64,000 nucleotides of DNA from UBA11591 sp040220895 (GCA_040220895.1 JAVJVY010000019.1:186001-250000), one strand, 5' to 3'. Counted from the first letter of the stretch, positions 18,696-27,929 are shown. Program-made: numbers and translations. The notes: a model not told the origin generated them from the letters alone.

Positions 18696-19444
18696 TACCG
18701 AAGCCTTTTCATGTTCTGAATTGAGAAGAAGGAATCCTCCAGATCAATGTCAAATTCAAGATTCAGGTATTCGAAGGTTGTTTTTTGCTTCGGATTCTCT
18801 GCCGGAATCATTTCCATATAACTGGGTATCAGTCGTCCACCCATATTCTTGACGTTTGAGGCTTTCATGGTATTCACCAAATAATCATCTTCATCGTAGA
18901 ATTTAACCAGTAACTGAAGGTAATCCTCATCTGAAATATACGATTCGATCTTACCCCAAACCACAGCGGCGTCTTCTTTGGGTATCAATAATATCTTGTA
19001 ACATTTCCTCCCTTGCAGTAAAGTATCCTTTAATAATTTGTGTGTATAATCATTGACAATCGAAGATTGCTTGACTAGATCGTCATTGGTGAAATCGCTG
19101 CCCATCCATGATTGCATCATCATTGAAGGCGGCAGTTTTATAACGCGTTCTATGCTGGGCTGCCAATTCCAAATCTCTCGATCGCGCATCAGTGTAGCCA
19201 GGCCCTTGTCTCTTGGAGGACCGGTCACCAGAACGAGGCTTTTGGTGGTGCCCATTGACCACATTTTCATGCGCACCTCACGGGTCCAGTCCGACCGGAT
19301 TATCTGCATGACCATTTCCCCTTTACTCGTATTTCCCCGCATGTTCTCATCGGCTTTGCGGATAATTTCCAAAGGATCTTGACCAAAAGCCAAAGAGGGG
19401 ATGAAAAAAAGTATTGTGAGATGGAATAATAATCGGTTTCCCAT
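18695..19444 (-). CDS. LolA-like 'outer membrane lipoprotein-sorting' periplasmic protein (PF17131 type)
   Basis: The 249-residue exported protein has a signal peptide ending near residue 21 (SLAFGQ). The mature part shows the conserved core of this family: RKADENMRG, SDWTREVRMKMWS, RDREIWNWQPSIERVIKLPPS and the MMQSWMGSDFTNDDLV block (about residues 127-143). The fold is related to LolA/LolB lipoprotein carriers, but this family is distinct from canonical LolA and its cargo has not been established to my knowledge. It is the first gene of a five-gene operon with two permeases, an ATPase and an outer-membrane barrel. Confidence 0.88.
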   Translation of the reverse strand: MGNRLLFHLTILFFIPSLAFGQDPLEIIRKADENMRGNTSKGEMVMQIIRSDWTREVRMKMWSMGTTKSLVLVTGPPRDKGLATLMRDREIWNWQPSIERVIKLPPSMMMQSWMGSDFTNDDLVKQSSIVNDYTHKLLKDTLLQGRKCYKILLIPKEDAAVVWGKIESYISDEDYLQLLVKFYDEDDYLVNTMKASNVKNMGGRLIPSYMEMIPAENPKQKTTFEYLNLEFDIDLEDSFFSIQNMKRLR

Positions 19445-19451
19445 GCTGTTT

Positions 19452-19482
19452 CAAAGGTACTCTTGTGACAATAAGCTACCAA
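19452..19482 (-). promoter_or_regulatory. Promoter of the LolA/FtsX operon (TTG-N20-TACCTTTG)
   Basis: On the minus strand a -33-type TTG (19480-19482) is followed after 20 bases by an exact TAnnTTTG element (19452-19459), 7 bases before the ATG at 19444. It is divergent from the LPP20 gene promoter at 19501. Confidence 0.6.
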
Positions 19483-19500
19483 TTTATCGCCACTGTTTTT

Positions 19501-19508
19501 TAACTTTG
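19501..19508 (+). promoter_or_regulatory. Bacteroidota -7 element (TAACTTTG) before the LPP20 gene
   Basis: An exact TAnnTTTG match lies 6 bases before the ATG at 19515 and supports that start rather than the in-frame codon at 19401, which lies inside the divergent LolA-like gene. Confidence 0.5.
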
Positions 19509-19514
19509 AAAATT

Positions 19515-20933
19515 ATGATAAATGTCATTACTTACTGGCAAAGGAATTACCTCCTGTTGACCCTTACCCTATTGATGCTCAGCTCATGCAGCTATTCACA
19601 AAAAACGTCCAAGAAAAAGGGCAAAGAAAAGGAGAAGCCCGAGTGGGTCACCAGTCGACCGGTAGATAGAAGTTATTACCAGGGAATTGGTGTAGCAATG
19701 GTTAATTCTTATAATCAGGACCACGTGGAGCAGGCCAAGAAAAAGGCCTTGAATGACTTGGTGTCAGAGATTTCGGTAAAAGTTAAAAGTACGAGTATGA
19801 TGCAACAGATTGAGCGAAATCAGGAGCTCAACAGCATGTTCCAAAATCTTACCAGTTTGTCGGCCGAGAATGACATAGAGGGCTATGAATTGTATGCATC
19901 CTGGGGTGATGACAAAGAATATTGGGTTTATTACCGGCTTTCCAAGGAGCTTTACAATCGCAATAAATTAAGGCGCTTGGACCGTGCTCGCAGTCAAGCC
20001 AGTCTCTACTACGAGTCAGGCATTGATGCCCTAAAAAACGGAGATGCCGGAAGGGCTTACCAGGATTTCGTCAAGGGTTTGTTGGCCATCAAGGAATACT
20101 TGGATGAAGAGTTGTTTGTGGTCACCGATAACGGAAAAGAATACCTGGCCGATGCTCTTATCAATGAGCTAATTGGCCTGAATCGCTCATTAGAGGTCAT
20201 GGCCCGGGTGTCCAATATAAAAACCAAAGTAGGTAAGCCAGTGGAAGAGTCAATTGTTGTTCGTGTCGATAATAATGGAGGGCCGGTGGGGGAATTACCC
20301 TTAAGCGCTAGATTTACAACGGGCAGTGGTGAAATGAATGGAAAATCGTCAACATCAATTATAGGTGAGGCATCTTTTTCAATCAGGCGTGTAACAGGGA
20401 GTCAGAATGTTCAAGTTTTGGAGATAGGGCCTGACATTGAAGGACTTACAGGTGAGGAAGAGGGTCAGGACCTGATGGCTCGTTTGATTAGACTTAAAAC
20501 CGACGTGCCCTCGGCCCGAGTTAACATAGAGATCGTGAAGATTCTCGCTTATGTTGAGCTTGAGGAGACCAGGCTGGGAGAGAAGGTTTCTGAAAGCAGC
20601 TTTGCACGTAATATTAAAAACAAACTTGCCCAAAGTGCCTATACATTCACAACGGATAAGTCAAAGGCCGAGGCCATAGTCAAATTGAGCATTAGCTCGA
20701 GGAAGGGAGACGAACTTCCCTTGAAGGAGCGAACACTGTACACCTGTTTTCTCGATTTATTTGTGACTGTAACCGACAGTCGAAATTCAAGGCAGCTCTT
20801 TTACAAGGGAATTACCGACATCAAGGGCTCAAGGTCAGGGGATTTTGAAAAAGCGTTGACACATGCAGAGTCCCAGGCCATGGAGCGATTTGAAAAGGAG
20901 CTTCTTCCAGAAATAGGGAATGTTGACTTTTGA
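19515..20933 (+). CDS. LPP20 family lipoprotein
   Basis: From the ATG at 19515 the protein has 472 residues. A signal peptide with lipobox LSSC puts the lipidated cysteine at residue 25. A Lys-rich stretch follows, then an LPP20-like domain (about 38-150) with PEWVTSRP and YYQGIGVA followed by EQAKKKALNDLVSEISVKV, as in Helicobacter LPP20 and related surface lipoproteins. The C-terminal half is longer than in simple LPP20 proteins and contains an Ig-like segment (about 235-300) and a further domain with a LPLKERTLYTCFLDLFVTV region. The function is unknown. An outer-membrane protein gene follows 59 bases downstream. Confidence 0.8.
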   Translation: MINVITYWQRNYLLLTLTLLMLSSCSYSQKTSKKKGKEKEKPEWVTSRPVDRSYYQGIGVAMVNSYNQDHVEQAKKKALNDLVSEISVKVKSTSMMQQIERNQELNSMFQNLTSLSAENDIEGYELYASWGDDKEYWVYYRLSKELYNRNKLRRLDRARSQASLYYESGIDALKNGDAGRAYQDFVKGLLAIKEYLDEELFVVTDNGKEYLADALINELIGLNRSLEVMARVSNIKTKVGKPVEESIVVRVDNNGGPVGELPLSARFTTGSGEMNGKSSTSIIGEASFSIRRVTGSQNVQVLEIGPDIEGLTGEEEGQDLMARLIRLKTDVPSARVNIEIVKILAYVELEETRLGEKVSESSFARNIKNKLAQSAYTFTTDKSKAEAIVKLSISSRKGDELPLKERTLYTCFLDLFVTVTDSRNSRQLFYKGITDIKGSRSGDFEKALTHAESQAMERFEKELLPEIGNVDF

Positions 20934-20992
20934 TATTCCGGAACTTTTATTTCGAAATGGAATTTTATACCTTGGCTTGAAATAGACACGCC

Positions 20993-21721
20993 ATGAATAT
21001 ATTCTATAGGTCCGTCGTTTTCTCATTAATTCTTGCGTTCTTCTGGGTCACTCCAACTTATGCCGGTGATCCCTTTAAAAAAGGTATGACAATTAAACTG
21101 GCATACGCAATTCCACAGGGCGGATTTGGCGAAAACATGCCTTTGAACCCTTTGAACCCTTTTAACTATCGCTATACTCTCAATACCATGAATTCGGGAA
21201 TTGGGCTTCAATTGGGTACCATGTATTTTCTGAATTTCATCGACCTAGGGGATAAAATGGCATTGGGAATCGATGTTACCTGGCTTAGTACAACTTACCA
21301 GATCGGGAACTATGACTTCGTGCGCAATTATGTGGATGAAAATATAAATTACACCGACGCCGGTGAATTTGATATGTATTACTTATACTTCAGCGCTGAA
21401 GCAGGCCCGTCATTCAGCTTTTCACCCAATGAAAAACTTGCCTTTGATCTTAGTTTTAAGCTCTCACCTACTTTTGCATTGTCCGGAGGTGATTACCCCC
21501 TAGAAAGCATCGGAGATTCGGAAAGATTAGGCGCTTCGGCTTTTGGTCTTCGCTATTGCCCGGCCTTTTATTTCCGCTATAGTTTATTGATGCTGGGCGT
21601 TGAATACAACATGGGAGATCTTGATCTGCAATACAAGACCACGGGCATTATTGAACTCACTGAATCCCAGGTAAGCATGCCTTTTGATGGTCTGCGACTG
21701 ATTCTTGGGGTAAAATTCTAG
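20993..21721 (+). CDS. Predicted outer-membrane beta-barrel protein
   Basis: The 242-residue protein has a signal peptide (cleavage near TYAG, about residue 24), alternating strands rich in Tyr/Phe/Gly and a C-terminal phenylalanine (LILGVKF), typical of small 8-stranded barrels. A short LNPLNPFNYRY repeat occurs near residue 48. No named family was recognised. Its stop is 2 bases before the next gene, so it is probably co-transcribed with the DUF2231-like membrane protein. Confidence 0.7.
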   Translation: MNIFYRSVVFSLILAFFWVTPTYAGDPFKKGMTIKLAYAIPQGGFGENMPLNPLNPFNYRYTLNTMNSGIGLQLGTMYFLNFIDLGDKMALGIDVTWLSTTYQIGNYDFVRNYVDENINYTDAGEFDMYYLYFSAEAGPSFSFSPNEKLAFDLSFKLSPTFALSGGDYPLESIGDSERLGASAFGLRYCPAFYFRYSLLMLGVEYNMGDLDLQYKTTGIIELTESQVSMPFDGLRLILGVKF

Positions 21722-21723
21722 TT

Positions 21724-22209
21724 ATGGAAATCAATCCGATTCAGGTTCATTTGGCGATTAATCATTACCCCATTTTCGGCTTACTCATTGGCACCGTCCT
21801 GCTACTGGTAGCTACTTTGATGAAAAGCAAGGTTTTACTGAAGGCATCAATGCTGCTGATTGTTTCTGTTGGCTTGGTCGGTATTCCGGTTTTTTTCAGC
21901 GGCGAAGAATCAGAGGAAAAAGTGGAACATCAAAAAGGGTATTCTGAACATTACCTGGAAGAACACGAGGAATTGGGAGAAACGGCCTATCAGGCCGGAT
22001 TGATCCTATCTGCCTTTGCTCTTGTGCTTTTTTTACTCGAACACATTAGCGGTAAAAATTTTCAGCTGGCCAACTGGTTATTGTTTCTCTCCTGCCTGAT
22101 AGTCCTTGGTATTTATTACCTGACCGCTTCTCATGGCGGTAAAATAAGGCATTCCGAGATCCGTGGAGACGCAATTTCAACAGAGTTAATCCAAGAGCAT
22201 TCAGATTGA
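21724..22209 (+). CDS. DUF2231-like integral membrane protein
   Basis: The 161-residue protein starts with NPIQVHLAINHYPIFGLLIG, the pattern of DUF2231 proteins, and has four hydrophobic segments (about residues 15-30, 37-58, 90-107 and 115-137). A charged Glu/His-rich loop (65-87) lies in the middle and may bind metal. The family often accompanies heme or cytochrome proteins, but no such gene is adjacent here. The function is unknown. Confidence 0.7.
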   Translation: MEINPIQVHLAINHYPIFGLLIGTVLLLVATLMKSKVLLKASMLLIVSVGLVGIPVFFSGEESEEKVEHQKGYSEHYLEEHEELGETAYQAGLILSAFALVLFLLEHISGKNFQLANWLLFLSCLIVLGIYYLTASHGGKIRHSEIRGDAISTELIQEHSD

Positions 22210-22244
22210 ATGAAGGCGTACATCGTTCCTGAATAAAGTCGTCG

Positions 22245-22252
22245 TAACTTTG
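22245..22252 (+). promoter_or_regulatory. Bacteroidota -7 element (TAACTTTG) before rimO
   Basis: An exact TAnnTTTG match lies 7 bases before the rimO ATG at 22260. No good -33 element was seen. Confidence 0.45.
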
Positions 22253-22259
22253 CGGCCAA

Positions 22260-23570
22260 ATGAAGACCAAAACGCTCCGCAAGAATAAAGTCAATGTAGT
22301 AACACTTGGCTGCTCAAAAAACCTGTTTGATTCTGAGTTGATGATGGCTCAATTAAAGGCCAATCAGTTTGAAGTTGAACATGAAGGTCAAAATCGTGAT
22401 GCCGAAATCGTCATCATTAATACCTGCGGTTTTATCGATAATGCAAAAGAGGAAAGCATCGATACCATTCTCGAGTGGTCTGAGGCCAGGAAGCGCGGTG
22501 AAGTCGAAAAGCTTTACGTCACTGGTTGTTTAAGTGAAAGATATAAAGATGACTTGTCTAAGGAGATCAGCGATGTGGACGCTTGGTTTGGCACTCGCGA
22601 ATTACCTAGATTGCTAAAAACCCTGAAGGCCGATTATAAAAAAGAATTAATAGGAGAACGACTATTAACCACACCTTCTCACTACGCTTATTTTAAAATC
22701 GCAGAAGGTTGTGACAGACCTTGCTCTTTCTGCGCCATTCCATTAATGCGGGGAAAACACCGTAGCACGCCTGTTGATGACTTGGTCCAGAATGCCCGTT
22801 CATTGGCAGCTAAAGGCGTGAAAGAACTGCTCTTAATCGCACAGGACCTTACCTTCTATGGTCTTGATTTATACAAAAAAAGAAATGTCGCCGAACTTGT
22901 CGACAAGCTATCTCAGGTGGATGGAATTGAATGGATAAGACTTCATTATGCTTTTCCTTCGGGTTTTCCAATGGATCTTATTGACGTCATAGCCGAAAAT
23001 GATAAGGTCTGCAACTACCTTGATATGCCCCTGCAACATATAAATTCGAAAATGCTCCAAAGTATGCGGCGGGGGATCAATCGCGAAAAAACGATTAGGT
23101 TGATCGAAGATATACGAAAACAAGTGCCCGATATAGCGCTTAGGACAACACTGATAGCCGGTTATCCGGGAGAAGGAGAGGCAGAATTCGATGAAATGCT
23201 TCAATGGATCGAAGCGACCAGATTTGAGCGACTCGGATGCTTTACTTACAGTCATGAAGAGAATACCCACGCTTTTGAATTAATTGACGACGTTCCCGGT
23301 GAGGTTAAGCAGGAGAGGGCCGATCGCATCATGGAATTGCAGAGTGGAATCAGTTTTGAACTGAATCAACAATTAATCGGCAAGGAATTGAAAGTTCTGG
23401 TTGACAGGGCAGAAAACGGTCATTATATCGCAAGAACCGAGTTTGACTCACCCGAGGTGGATAATGAAGTCCTCATACCAGTTTCTGACAAACACTTGAG
23501 AGTCGGGGATTTTGCATTGGTCCGCATCACCGATGCCGATCATTATGACCTACACGCAGAAGTCCTTTAG
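22260..23570 (+). CDS. rimO: Ribosomal protein S12 methylthiotransferase RimO
   Basis: RimO is a radical SAM enzyme that adds a methylthio group to Asp of ribosomal protein S12. The 436-residue protein has the N-terminal MTTase domain with its three cluster cysteines (TLGCSKN near 18, INTCGF near 59, VTGCLSE near 94), the radical SAM motif CDRPCSFC near 150, and a C-terminal TRAM domain (about 370-436). The LGCSKNLFDSE start is typical of RimO rather than MiaB. It is convergent with secA, with only 9 bases between the stops. Confidence 0.96.
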   Translation: MKTKTLRKNKVNVVTLGCSKNLFDSELMMAQLKANQFEVEHEGQNRDAEIVIINTCGFIDNAKEESIDTILEWSEARKRGEVEKLYVTGCLSERYKDDLSKEISDVDAWFGTRELPRLLKTLKADYKKELIGERLLTTPSHYAYFKIAEGCDRPCSFCAIPLMRGKHRSTPVDDLVQNARSLAAKGVKELLLIAQDLTFYGLDLYKKRNVAELVDKLSQVDGIEWIRLHYAFPSGFPMDLIDVIAENDKVCNYLDMPLQHINSKMLQSMRRGINREKTIRLIEDIRKQVPDIALRTTLIAGYPGEGEAEFDEMLQWIEATRFERLGCFTYSHEENTHAFELIDDVPGEVKQERADRIMELQSGISFELNQQLIGKELKVLVDRAENGHYIARTEFDSPEVDNEVLIPVSDKHLRVGDFALVRITDADHYDLHAEVL

Positions 23571-23579
23571 AGGTAGAAT

Positions 23580-26500
23580 TTAGTTCTCAACCGCTTGAGG
23601 CTTACCGTGGCATTGCTTGTATTTCTTACCACTTCCGCACGGACAAGGTTCGTTTCTTCCAACTTTCTTCTCGACTCTTACCGGTTGAACCTTTTGAGGC
23701 TGCTGTTGCCCTGGTTGAGATCCTCCTTCTTGAGGTCTGCTGGCAACCAACGCCGGATCTTGTTGCCTGCTTTCCTTCAAATTAGCTCTACTGGTCTGCG
23801 TAGGCTCTGCCTGTCGGCCGATCTCATTTTGATTCTGAACAGGCAAACCACCTTTTATCAGAAAGCCACCGGTTTCCTTATTGACCTTGTCCAACATTCT
23901 CTTGAACAATTCGTAGGCTTCGAATTTATAGATCAAAAGTGGGTCTTTCTGCTCGTAGACAGCACCCTGAACCGATTGTTTCAGGTCATCCATTTCTCTC
24001 AAATGCTCTTTCCATGAGTTGTCAATCATGGCCAGTATCACGTTTTTCTCAAAGGCCTTGATCAATTCTTTACCTTGACTTTCAACGCATTTTTCCAGAT
24101 CGGCAACGACTTGGATGGTCTTAATGCCATCGGTAAATGGAACCACAATGTTCTTGTAGCGTCCGCTTTCATTTTCAAACACGCCTTGAATGACCGGTAA
24201 AGCGGCTTGTGCAGTGATTTCAGACTTCTTTCGATAATGTTGCACTGAAGCCCGGTAAACCTGATCAGAAATTTCTTCGGCATTCAAATCAAGAAATGCT
24301 TTCTCATCAACGGGAGATTCAATGGAAAGGTGTTTGATCAATTCAAGGTTGAAGTTCTCGAAGTCACGGAATTCCTGGAATTCTTCGGCAAGTGAGTCTC
24401 CAATTTCGTAGATCATGTTGGCTATGTCCACGCTCAAGCGCTCTCCATAAAGCGCATGACGTCGTTTCTTGTAAATGACTTCACGCTGGGAATTCATGAT
24501 ATCGTCATATTCCAACAAACGCTTCCGCACTCCAAAATTATTTTCCTCCACTTTTTTCTGAGCGCGTTCGATCGACTTGGTGATCATAGAATGCTGGATG
24601 ACCTCGCCTTCTTCCAGTCCGAGCCTGTCCATCAATTTGGCAATTCTATCTGAACCAAATAATCTCATCAGGTTGTCTTCCAGGGATACGAAGAACTGTG
24701 TCGACCCTGGGTCACCCTGCCGACCTGATCTACCCCTTAACTGACGATCCACCCTTCTTGATTCATGCCTTTCCGTTCCCACTATGGCTAAGCCACCTGC
24801 TTTTTTAACTTCTTCAGACAGCTTTATATCTGTTCCCCGACCCGCCATGTTCGTAGCAATGGTCACGGCGCCCGAGTTCCCGGCTTCAGCGACAATTTCA
24901 GCTTCACGCTGGTGCAGCTTGGCATTCAATACATTGTGCTTTATACCTTTCATTTTAAGCATCCTGCTCAACAATTCGGATATCTCCACCGAGGTCGTTC
25001 CCACCAGCACAGGTCTTCCGGCCTTTACCAGTGAAACAATTTCTTCGCTGACGGCATTGTATTTTTCGCGGTTTGTTTTATACACCAGATCTTCACGGTC
25101 ATCTCGCGCAATAGGACGGTTGGTCGGAATTACCACAACGTCCAGTTTATAGATGTCCCAGAATTCCTGTGATTCTGTTTCTGCTGTTCCTGTCATGCCG
25201 GCCAGCTTGTGGTACATCCTGAAATAATTTTGAAGAGTTACAGTGGCGTAAGTCTGGGTGGCCGCCTCAACTTTTACGTTCTCTTTTGCTTCTATGGCTT
25301 GGTGTAAACCGTCTGAATACCTACGGCCTTCCATGATACGGCCGGTTTGTTCATCTACGATCTTGATCTTGCCATCCATCAAAACATATTCAACATCGGC
25401 TTCAAAAAGGGTATAGGCCTTTAATAGCTGGTTTATAGTGTGGATGCGCTCTGCCTTGACCGTGTAATCCTGAATAACTTGGTCTTTTTTCTTGAGTTTC
25501 TCAGCATCAGAGTGCTCGGATTTGTCTATGGTATTGATCTCGATGTTGATGTCGGGAAGAATGAAGAAGGACTCATCATCACCGGATTCTGTTATCAGAT
25601 TGATTCCCTTTTCGGTAAGCTCAATGCTGTTGTGTTTCTCGTCAATCACAAAATATAGTTCCTCATCTACCTTATGCATTTCTTTGCTCTGATCCTGCAT
25701 GTAGAAGTTTTCTGTTTTCTGCAATTTGGCCTTAACACCTGGCTCACTCAGGTATTTGATCAAGGCCTTGTTTTTGGGAAGGCCGCGGTAAGACCTCAAT
25801 AAAGAAAGGCCGCCTTCTTCTTCATTCTTTTTATTTCGTTTTCCGTCAGCATCTGAAGAGTCACCTAGTAATTTTTTGGCTTCTGCCAATGTCGTATTGA
25901 TGTACTTGCGCTGTGCAGCGACCAATTTCTCCACTCTTGGCTTCATTTCGTGGAATTCATGCTGATCTCCTTTTGGTGTAGGACCCGAAATGATGAGTGG
26001 AGTTCTGGCGTCGTCGATCAAAACGCTGTCAACCTCATCCACAATGGAGTAGTGGTGTTTTCTCTGCACCAATTCGCTGGGAGTTCGGGCCATGTTATCC
26101 CTGAGATAATCAAATCCGAATTCATTGTTTGTACCGTATGTAATATCTGCACCGTAGGCTTTTTTTCGGGAATCCGAATTAGGCTGATGATTGTCGATGC
26201 AATCAACGGTCAATCCATGAAACTCGAAGATCGGGCCCATCCATTCACTATCTCTTTTGGCCAGGTAGTTATTGACAGTGACCAAATGAACGCCCTTTCC
26301 GGCAAGGGCATTCAAGTACACAGGTAGCGTGGCTACCAGGGTTTTACCCTCTCCCGTGGCCATTTCAGCTATTTTCCCTTGATGCAGAACAATTCCACCA
26401 ATTAATTGGACGTCGTAATGCAACATGTCCCAGGTAATCTCGTTTCCGGCGGCCATCCATTTGTTCAGATAAACGGCCTTTTCACCTTCAATTCGAATGC

Positions 26501-26945
26501 TATCCCTTTCGGCCGCCATATCTTTATCCATTTCTGTTGCCGTAACGGACAATTCGGAGCTCTCTTTGAATCTTCTGGCAGTTTCTTTAACAACAGCAAA
26601 AGCTTCGGGTAGCAGATCGAGTAAAATTTCCTCCAGTTTATCGAGTATCTTCGATTCCAGGCTATCAATTTCTTTGTAAATCGCTTCTTTTTCTTGAAGG
26701 TTTAGATCATCTGCGGATTCAGCCTTCTCTTTTAGTTGAACGATGACTTCTTCGTCTGCTGCCAAGTGATCGGCAATTCGCATTTTAAATTCCGCGGTCT
26801 TAGCACGCAGCTCGTCATGGCTTAAATCCTGTAATTTACTATAAGCTTCAAGCGTTTTATCCACTAATGGACCGACCTCTTTAATGTCCCTTTCAGACTT
26901 TGAGCCAACGATTTTCTTTACGGCTTTTGAAACAAAACCTAACAT
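23580..26945 (-). CDS. secA: Protein translocase ATPase SecA (large Bacteroidota form)
   Basis: This is the motor ATPase that drives preproteins through SecYEG. At 1121 residues it is about 220 longer than E. coli SecA. Walker A (MATGEGKT) lies near residue 195 instead of about 102, so roughly 90 extra residues precede it. A second charged insert follows the Walker B region (IVDEVDSVLIDDARTPLIISG). The helicase-like motifs AGRGTDIKL and GRSGRQGDPGS are present. A Gln/Pro-rich linker leads to the C-terminal zinc-binding tail NEPCPCGSGKKYKQCHG that contacts SecB. A TAnnTTTG element lies 23 bases upstream of its ATG. Confidence 0.98.
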   Translation of the reverse strand: MLGFVSKAVKKIVGSKSERDIKEVGPLVDKTLEAYSKLQDLSHDELRAKTAEFKMRIADHLAADEEVIVQLKEKAESADDLNLQEKEAIYKEIDSLESKILDKLEEILLDLLPEAFAVVKETARRFKESSELSVTATEMDKDMAAERDSIRIEGEKAVYLNKWMAAGNEITWDMLHYDVQLIGGIVLHQGKIAEMATGEGKTLVATLPVYLNALAGKGVHLVTVNNYLAKRDSEWMGPIFEFHGLTVDCIDNHQPNSDSRKKAYGADITYGTNNEFGFDYLRDNMARTPSELVQRKHHYSIVDEVDSVLIDDARTPLIISGPTPKGDQHEFHEMKPRVEKLVAAQRKYINTTLAEAKKLLGDSSDADGKRNKKNEEEGGLSLLRSYRGLPKNKALIKYLSEPGVKAKLQKTENFYMQDQSKEMHKVDEELYFVIDEKHNSIELTEKGINLITESGDDESFFILPDINIEINTIDKSEHSDAEKLKKKDQVIQDYTVKAERIHTINQLLKAYTLFEADVEYVLMDGKIKIVDEQTGRIMEGRRYSDGLHQAIEAKENVKVEAATQTYATVTLQNYFRMYHKLAGMTGTAETESQEFWDIYKLDVVVIPTNRPIARDDREDLVYKTNREKYNAVSEEIVSLVKAGRPVLVGTTSVEISELLSRMLKMKGIKHNVLNAKLHQREAEIVAEAGNSGAVTIATNMAGRGTDIKLSEEVKKAGGLAIVGTERHESRRVDRQLRGRSGRQGDPGSTQFFVSLEDNLMRLFGSDRIAKLMDRLGLEEGEVIQHSMITKSIERAQKKVEENNFGVRKRLLEYDDIMNSQREVIYKKRRHALYGERLSVDIANMIYEIGDSLAEEFQEFRDFENFNLELIKHLSIESPVDEKAFLDLNAEEISDQVYRASVQHYRKKSEITAQAALPVIQGVFENESGRYKNIVVPFTDGIKTIQVVADLEKCVESQGKELIKAFEKNVILAMIDNSWKEHLREMDDLKQSVQGAVYEQKDPLLIYKFEAYELFKRMLDKVNKETGGFLIKGGLPVQNQNEIGRQAEPTQTSRANLKESRQQDPALVASRPQEGGSQPGQQQPQKVQPVRVEKKVGRNEPCPCGSGKKYKQCHGKPQAVEN

Positions 26946-26968
26946 AGATATAGTCTTATAAAAGATTG

Positions 26969-26976
26969 CAAAGGTA
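26969..26976 (-). promoter_or_regulatory. Bacteroidota -7 element (TACCTTTG) before secA
   Basis: An exact TAnnTTTG match on the minus strand lies 23 bases before the secA ATG. A TTTG lies 24 bases further upstream, slightly beyond the usual spacing. Together with the terminator just upstream it makes secA an independent transcription unit. Confidence 0.5.
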
Positions 26977-27001
26977 AGGATTTAATAGCTGCTGACAGGG
27001 C

Positions 27002-27027
27002 AAAAAAAAGCCTTGGAGGACCAAGGC
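27002..27027 (-). terminator. Rho-independent terminator after the DUF2795 gene
   Basis: A perfect 7-bp stem (GCCTTGG/CCAAGGC, 27010-27027) with a 4-base loop is followed, on the minus strand, by eight T residues (27002-27009). It lies 17 bases beyond the DUF2795 stop. Confidence 0.85.
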
Positions 27028-27044
27028 GGTGATGAATGAATACC

Positions 27045-27266
27045 CTAATATTCGTCTTCGTTGAAGAAGAAATCTTCCTTTGTGGGATAGTCGGGCCAGA
27101 TGTCTTCTATTGTTTCGTAGGATTCTCCTTCGTCCTCAATTTCCTGTAGATTTTCAACTACTTCCAAGGGCGCTCCCGTCCGGATAGCGAAATCAATGAG
27201 TTCATCTTTTGTCGCGGGCCATGGAGCGTCTTCCATGTATGAGGCTAATTCCAATGTCCAATACAT
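27045..27266 (-). CDS. DUF2795 domain protein
   Basis: This is a 73-residue acidic protein. I chose the ATG at 27266 because it gives the usual start MYWTLELASY; an in-frame ATG at 27287 would overlap the promoter element. The short DUF2795 core (WTLELASYMEDAPWPATKDE, then IRTGAPLEVVENLQEI) is followed by an acidic tail ending in DEY. The family is widely conserved in Bacteroidota, often as a single gene; the function is unknown. A strong terminator follows it. Confidence 0.88.
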   Translation of the reverse strand: MYWTLELASYMEDAPWPATKDELIDFAIRTGAPLEVVENLQEIEDEGESYETIEDIWPDYPTKEDFFFNEDEY

Positions 27267-27284
27267 CTTCCTTTCGAATTTTCG

Positions 27285-27292
27285 CAAATGTA
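27285..27292 (-). promoter_or_regulatory. Bacteroidota -7 element (TACATTTG) before the DUF2795 gene
   Basis: An exact TAnnTTTG match on the minus strand lies 18 bases before the ATG at 27266. A TTTC lies about 20 bases further upstream as a possible -33 element. Confidence 0.5.
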
Positions 27293-27376
27293 ATTTTTTT
27301 AGGCATAAGAACGAAAGTAAACTTCACCTAAAATATATATTGATAACATACTCATAAACAATGAGATAGTGATAAT

Positions 27377-27925
27377 CTAATCAAAATTCGGTATCCATGG
27401 TTGCTCAATGGTGTTTGAATCCTTGGCTATTTTTCGACTTAAAACGAACAAGTAATCTGAAAGCCGGTTCATGTATGGAAGCACCAAGGCATTGATCTCT
27501 TCTAATTCTGATAAATGGCTGACAGCTCTCTCTGCCCTGCGACAAACGCTCCTGCATATGTGACAAACCGAAACGGTCTGGTGACCACCTGGGAGTAGAA
27601 ACGTCTTCATTTCTGGTAAGGCTGCTTCCATAGCATCGATGGAATTTTCTAATTCAGTGATGAAAGAGGCCTTAAGGATGGGAAGTCGTTGTGATTTTCC
27701 CGATTCCGAGGCCAGGTGCGATCCTATGCTGAACAGGCGATCTTGTATGTTCAAAAGTTCCTTTTTGAATTCCGAATCTGAAACCAAATCACGCAACAGC
27801 CCTAGATTGGAATTCAATTCATCGACGGTCCCGTAGGCATCGATCTTAACGTGGTGTTTTGGAAGGGTCCTTCCCCCGTAAGTGGAAGTTTTTCCCATGT
27901 CACCCTTTTTTGTATAAATCTTCAT
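27377..27925 (-). CDS. PduO-type ATP:cob(I)alamin adenosyltransferase
   Basis: This enzyme makes adenosylcobalamin from cob(I)alamin and ATP; in Bacteroidota it usually serves methylmalonyl-CoA mutase. The ATG at 27925 gives 182 residues starting MKIYTKKGDMGKTST, the family's ATP-binding N-terminus; 23 upstream in-frame codons are rejected because they read into the neighbouring methyltransferase gene. Other motifs are the DAYGTVDELNS segment near 33 and the C-terminal ICRSVCRRAERAV and NRLSDYLFVLSR blocks. It follows the methyltransferase gene by 4 bases. Confidence 0.95.
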   Translation of the reverse strand: MKIYTKKGDMGKTSTYGGRTLPKHHVKIDAYGTVDELNSNLGLLRDLVSDSEFKKELLNIQDRLFSIGSHLASESGKSQRLPILKASFITELENSIDAMEAALPEMKTFLLPGGHQTVSVCHICRSVCRRAERAVSHLSELEEINALVLPYMNRLSDYLFVLSRKIAKDSNTIEQPWIPNFD

Positions 27926-27929
27926 TTTT

